A stretch of DNA of 6,318 nucleotides, taken from contig JABDJR010000026.1 in NCBI GenBank assembly GCA_013003415.1, positions 1 to 6,318 on the forward strand. The letters are read 5' to 3'. Of the stretch, positions 5,239-6,318 are shown in pieces. Every line of letters starts with the position of its first letter. The first letter of the stretch is position 1. Origin of the DNA: Candidatus Eiseniibacteriota bacterium. Its GTDB lineage: Bacteria; Eisenbacteria; RBG-16-71-46; JABDJR01. The position numbers were made by a program, and so were the translations under genes. The notes beneath the pieces are model-generated. The model searched no databases. It was not told the origin of the DNA and saw only the letters and a program-made list of their open reading frames with translations.

Positions 5239-6318
5239 TTATGGCGTTGATCGGAAACGAAGAAACGCGATCTGTTCTGCCCCGACTTCAACGGGGCCAA
5301 AATCTGCGGTCACGGAGCCTACGGTTTCGTGACCGTTTATTTTTAGGGTGGTTTCGTAGGTTCCGGGGGGCAGTTCTAGGGCTGCAATCTGAATCCCTCC
5401 CGGCAAAGAGCGCCAAGATCGAAGGTCAGCCGTTTCCGTAGCCGCTCCAAGAATGTTGACCAGAAAACCCGCCCCCTTGCCGATCTTGTCATCGGCGGCT
5501 TCCTTGGCGAAGTACTTGGTAAGCGCTCTGGCAATCGACCTCACGAGAACTGACCCTGACGCCTCTTGGAAATGCTGATAGGCCTCTCCCACCACATCTT
5601 TGGCAAGTCTGGCGGTTTGTTCCTTTTCACCGCATTCCAACGCCACGGCAACCCGACTTGCATCCGGGTGAGGAGCAAGAAACTCCGGCATGGCAATGCG
5701 AAGAAAGTAGTCCAACTTGCTGTCGTCGACATCAACATAGACGCGGTGTGAGAGCGTGTGACTCCAGCGGTCGATATCGGTAACGATCAGATGGGACTCT
5801 TCCTTAAAGATGGGGACATTGAGGCTAACTTCGTAACGATGGCCCACCACTCCAAGCTCAACAAACGCCACCACGAGCCCGGTATTCTCTGAGGGGGAAC
5901 CGTAAGTTTCGCGCCAGCGGCGGTGCTCATCTCGAAACCCCAGACGATCTGACATGGCCAAGAGGCGCGGCCCTAAAAATGGAATCTTCCCCACTCCAGC
6001 CTCTCGGGAAAGTTTGTAAGCCACGTAGGCATCATTCCATTCGCCGCCCCACTCAAACACTAATCCGCTAAAGAAGCGGAGAAACGCGTCCTCTCCGCAA
6101 GCCCCATCTTCATCGGGACACTGAGTCCTTTCAAACTCAAGGCGCTCGTTGATCTTGCGGGCCTCAACCAGGGCTCCTTCCACGTCGCCCTGCTCAATGT
6201 AGTTCCAAGCTCGAAAGTATGGAATGAGGACGCGCTCAAACCGCGGGGCTCGATAGTCCCGGGTGCGGTCGTTGGTGAGGAGGGATAGCGCCTCTTGGGT
6301 TAAGCTGCGCGTATAGAG
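5239..6318 (-). CDS. COG3014-like protein with TPR-like N-terminal region, partial (start beyond right edge)
   Basis: The frame is open from the right edge to a TAA at 5239 and shows 359 residues. A GTG at 6183 is not the true start, because upstream codons continue the fold (SLLTNDRTRDY, then FERVLIPYFRAWNYIEQGDVEGALVEAR). That block is typical of COG3014, a family of predicted lipoproteins of Gram-negative bacteria. Two TPR-like helix pairs follow: ERVLIPYF...EGALVEARKINERLE and AFLRFFSGLVFEWGGEWNDAYVAYKLSREAG. The second half is mixed, with strand-rich segments (VVGHRYEVSLNVPIF and LPPGTYETTLKINGHE...VEVGAEQIAFLRFR), suggesting a C-terminal beta domain. The signal peptide or lipobox, if any, is outside the window. 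COG3014 genes in gamma-proteobacteria often neighbour LpoB-like penicillin-binding-protein activators (from memory), so an envelope role is plausible but not shown. It converges on parA with a 58-base gap. Confidence 0.85.
   Translation of the reverse strand, partial: LYTRSLTQEALSLLTNDRTRDYRAPRFERVLIPYFRAWNYIEQGDVEGALVEARKINERLEFERTQCPDEDGACGEDAFLRFFSGLVFEWGGEWNDAYVAYKLSREAGVGKIPFLGPRLLAMSDRLGFRDEHRRWRETYGSPSENTGLVVAFVELGVVGHRYEVSLNVPIFKEESHLIVTDIDRWSHTLSHRVYVDVDDSKLDYFLRIAMPEFLAPHPDASRVAVALECGEKEQTARLAKDVVGEAYQHFQEASGSVLVRSIARALTKYFAKEAADDKIGKGAGFLVNILGAATETADLRSWRSLPGGIQIAALELPPGTYETTLKINGHETVGSVTADFGPVEVGAEQIAFLRFRSTP

Noticed and set aside
6181..6183. GTG at 6183 as the start of the COG3014-like gene
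   Set aside because: The frame stays open to the window edge and the upstream residues carry the family-like LLTNDRTRDY and FERVL...YIEQGD segments, so the gene begins outside the window.

Overview
The window looks like chromosomal DNA from a Gram-negative bacterium of mid-range G+C (mid-50s percent by eye). Genes are closely packed and several carry strong AGGAG-type ribosome binding sites. A SpoVG homologue outside an obvious Firmicute setting, a secreted S9 peptidase and a COG3014-like protein would fit a former 'deltaproteobacterial' or Bdellovibrionota-like lineage or a related candidate phylum. That placement is a guess. There are no tRNA, rRNA, CRISPR, insertion-sequence or phage signatures.

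Layout. Positions 1-3828 form one minus-strand run, read from right to left: spoVG (3828-3478), an exported S9 prolyl-oligopeptidase-type peptidase (3380-1278), a four-helix membrane protein (1267-866), a 166-residue protein of the family mislabelled 'ABC transporter ATPase' (827-327), and the start of a SAM-dependent methyltransferase that leaves the window at the left (322-1). Gaps of 97, 10, 38 and 4 bases suggest at least the last four genes are one operon. A 416-bp AT-rich divergent region (3829-4244) separates spoVG from a plus-strand parA/soj-like ATPase (4245-5180). A partial minus-strand COG3014-like gene converges on parA from the right (6318-5239). It is open to the window edge, so its start lies outside.

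Functional logic. SpoVG is a small nucleic-acid-binding regulator and ParA is a dynamic P-loop ATPase. The S9 peptidase is probably periplasmic. The membrane protein, the 166-residue protein and the methyltransferase have no assignable joint pathway. ParA has no ParB partner and no parS-like site within the window.

The least expected content is non-coding. A perfect 10-bp inverted repeat buries the ribosome binding site of the peptidase gene. A terminator-like hairpin with a U-tract points along the minus strand in the divergent region, just after a six-codon mini-ORF with its own Shine-Dalgarno. A degenerate 16-17 bp tandem repeat begins inside the last parA codons. The coding signal also seems to change frame in the spoVG tail. 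I found no convincing evidence of a wholly new multi-gene system.
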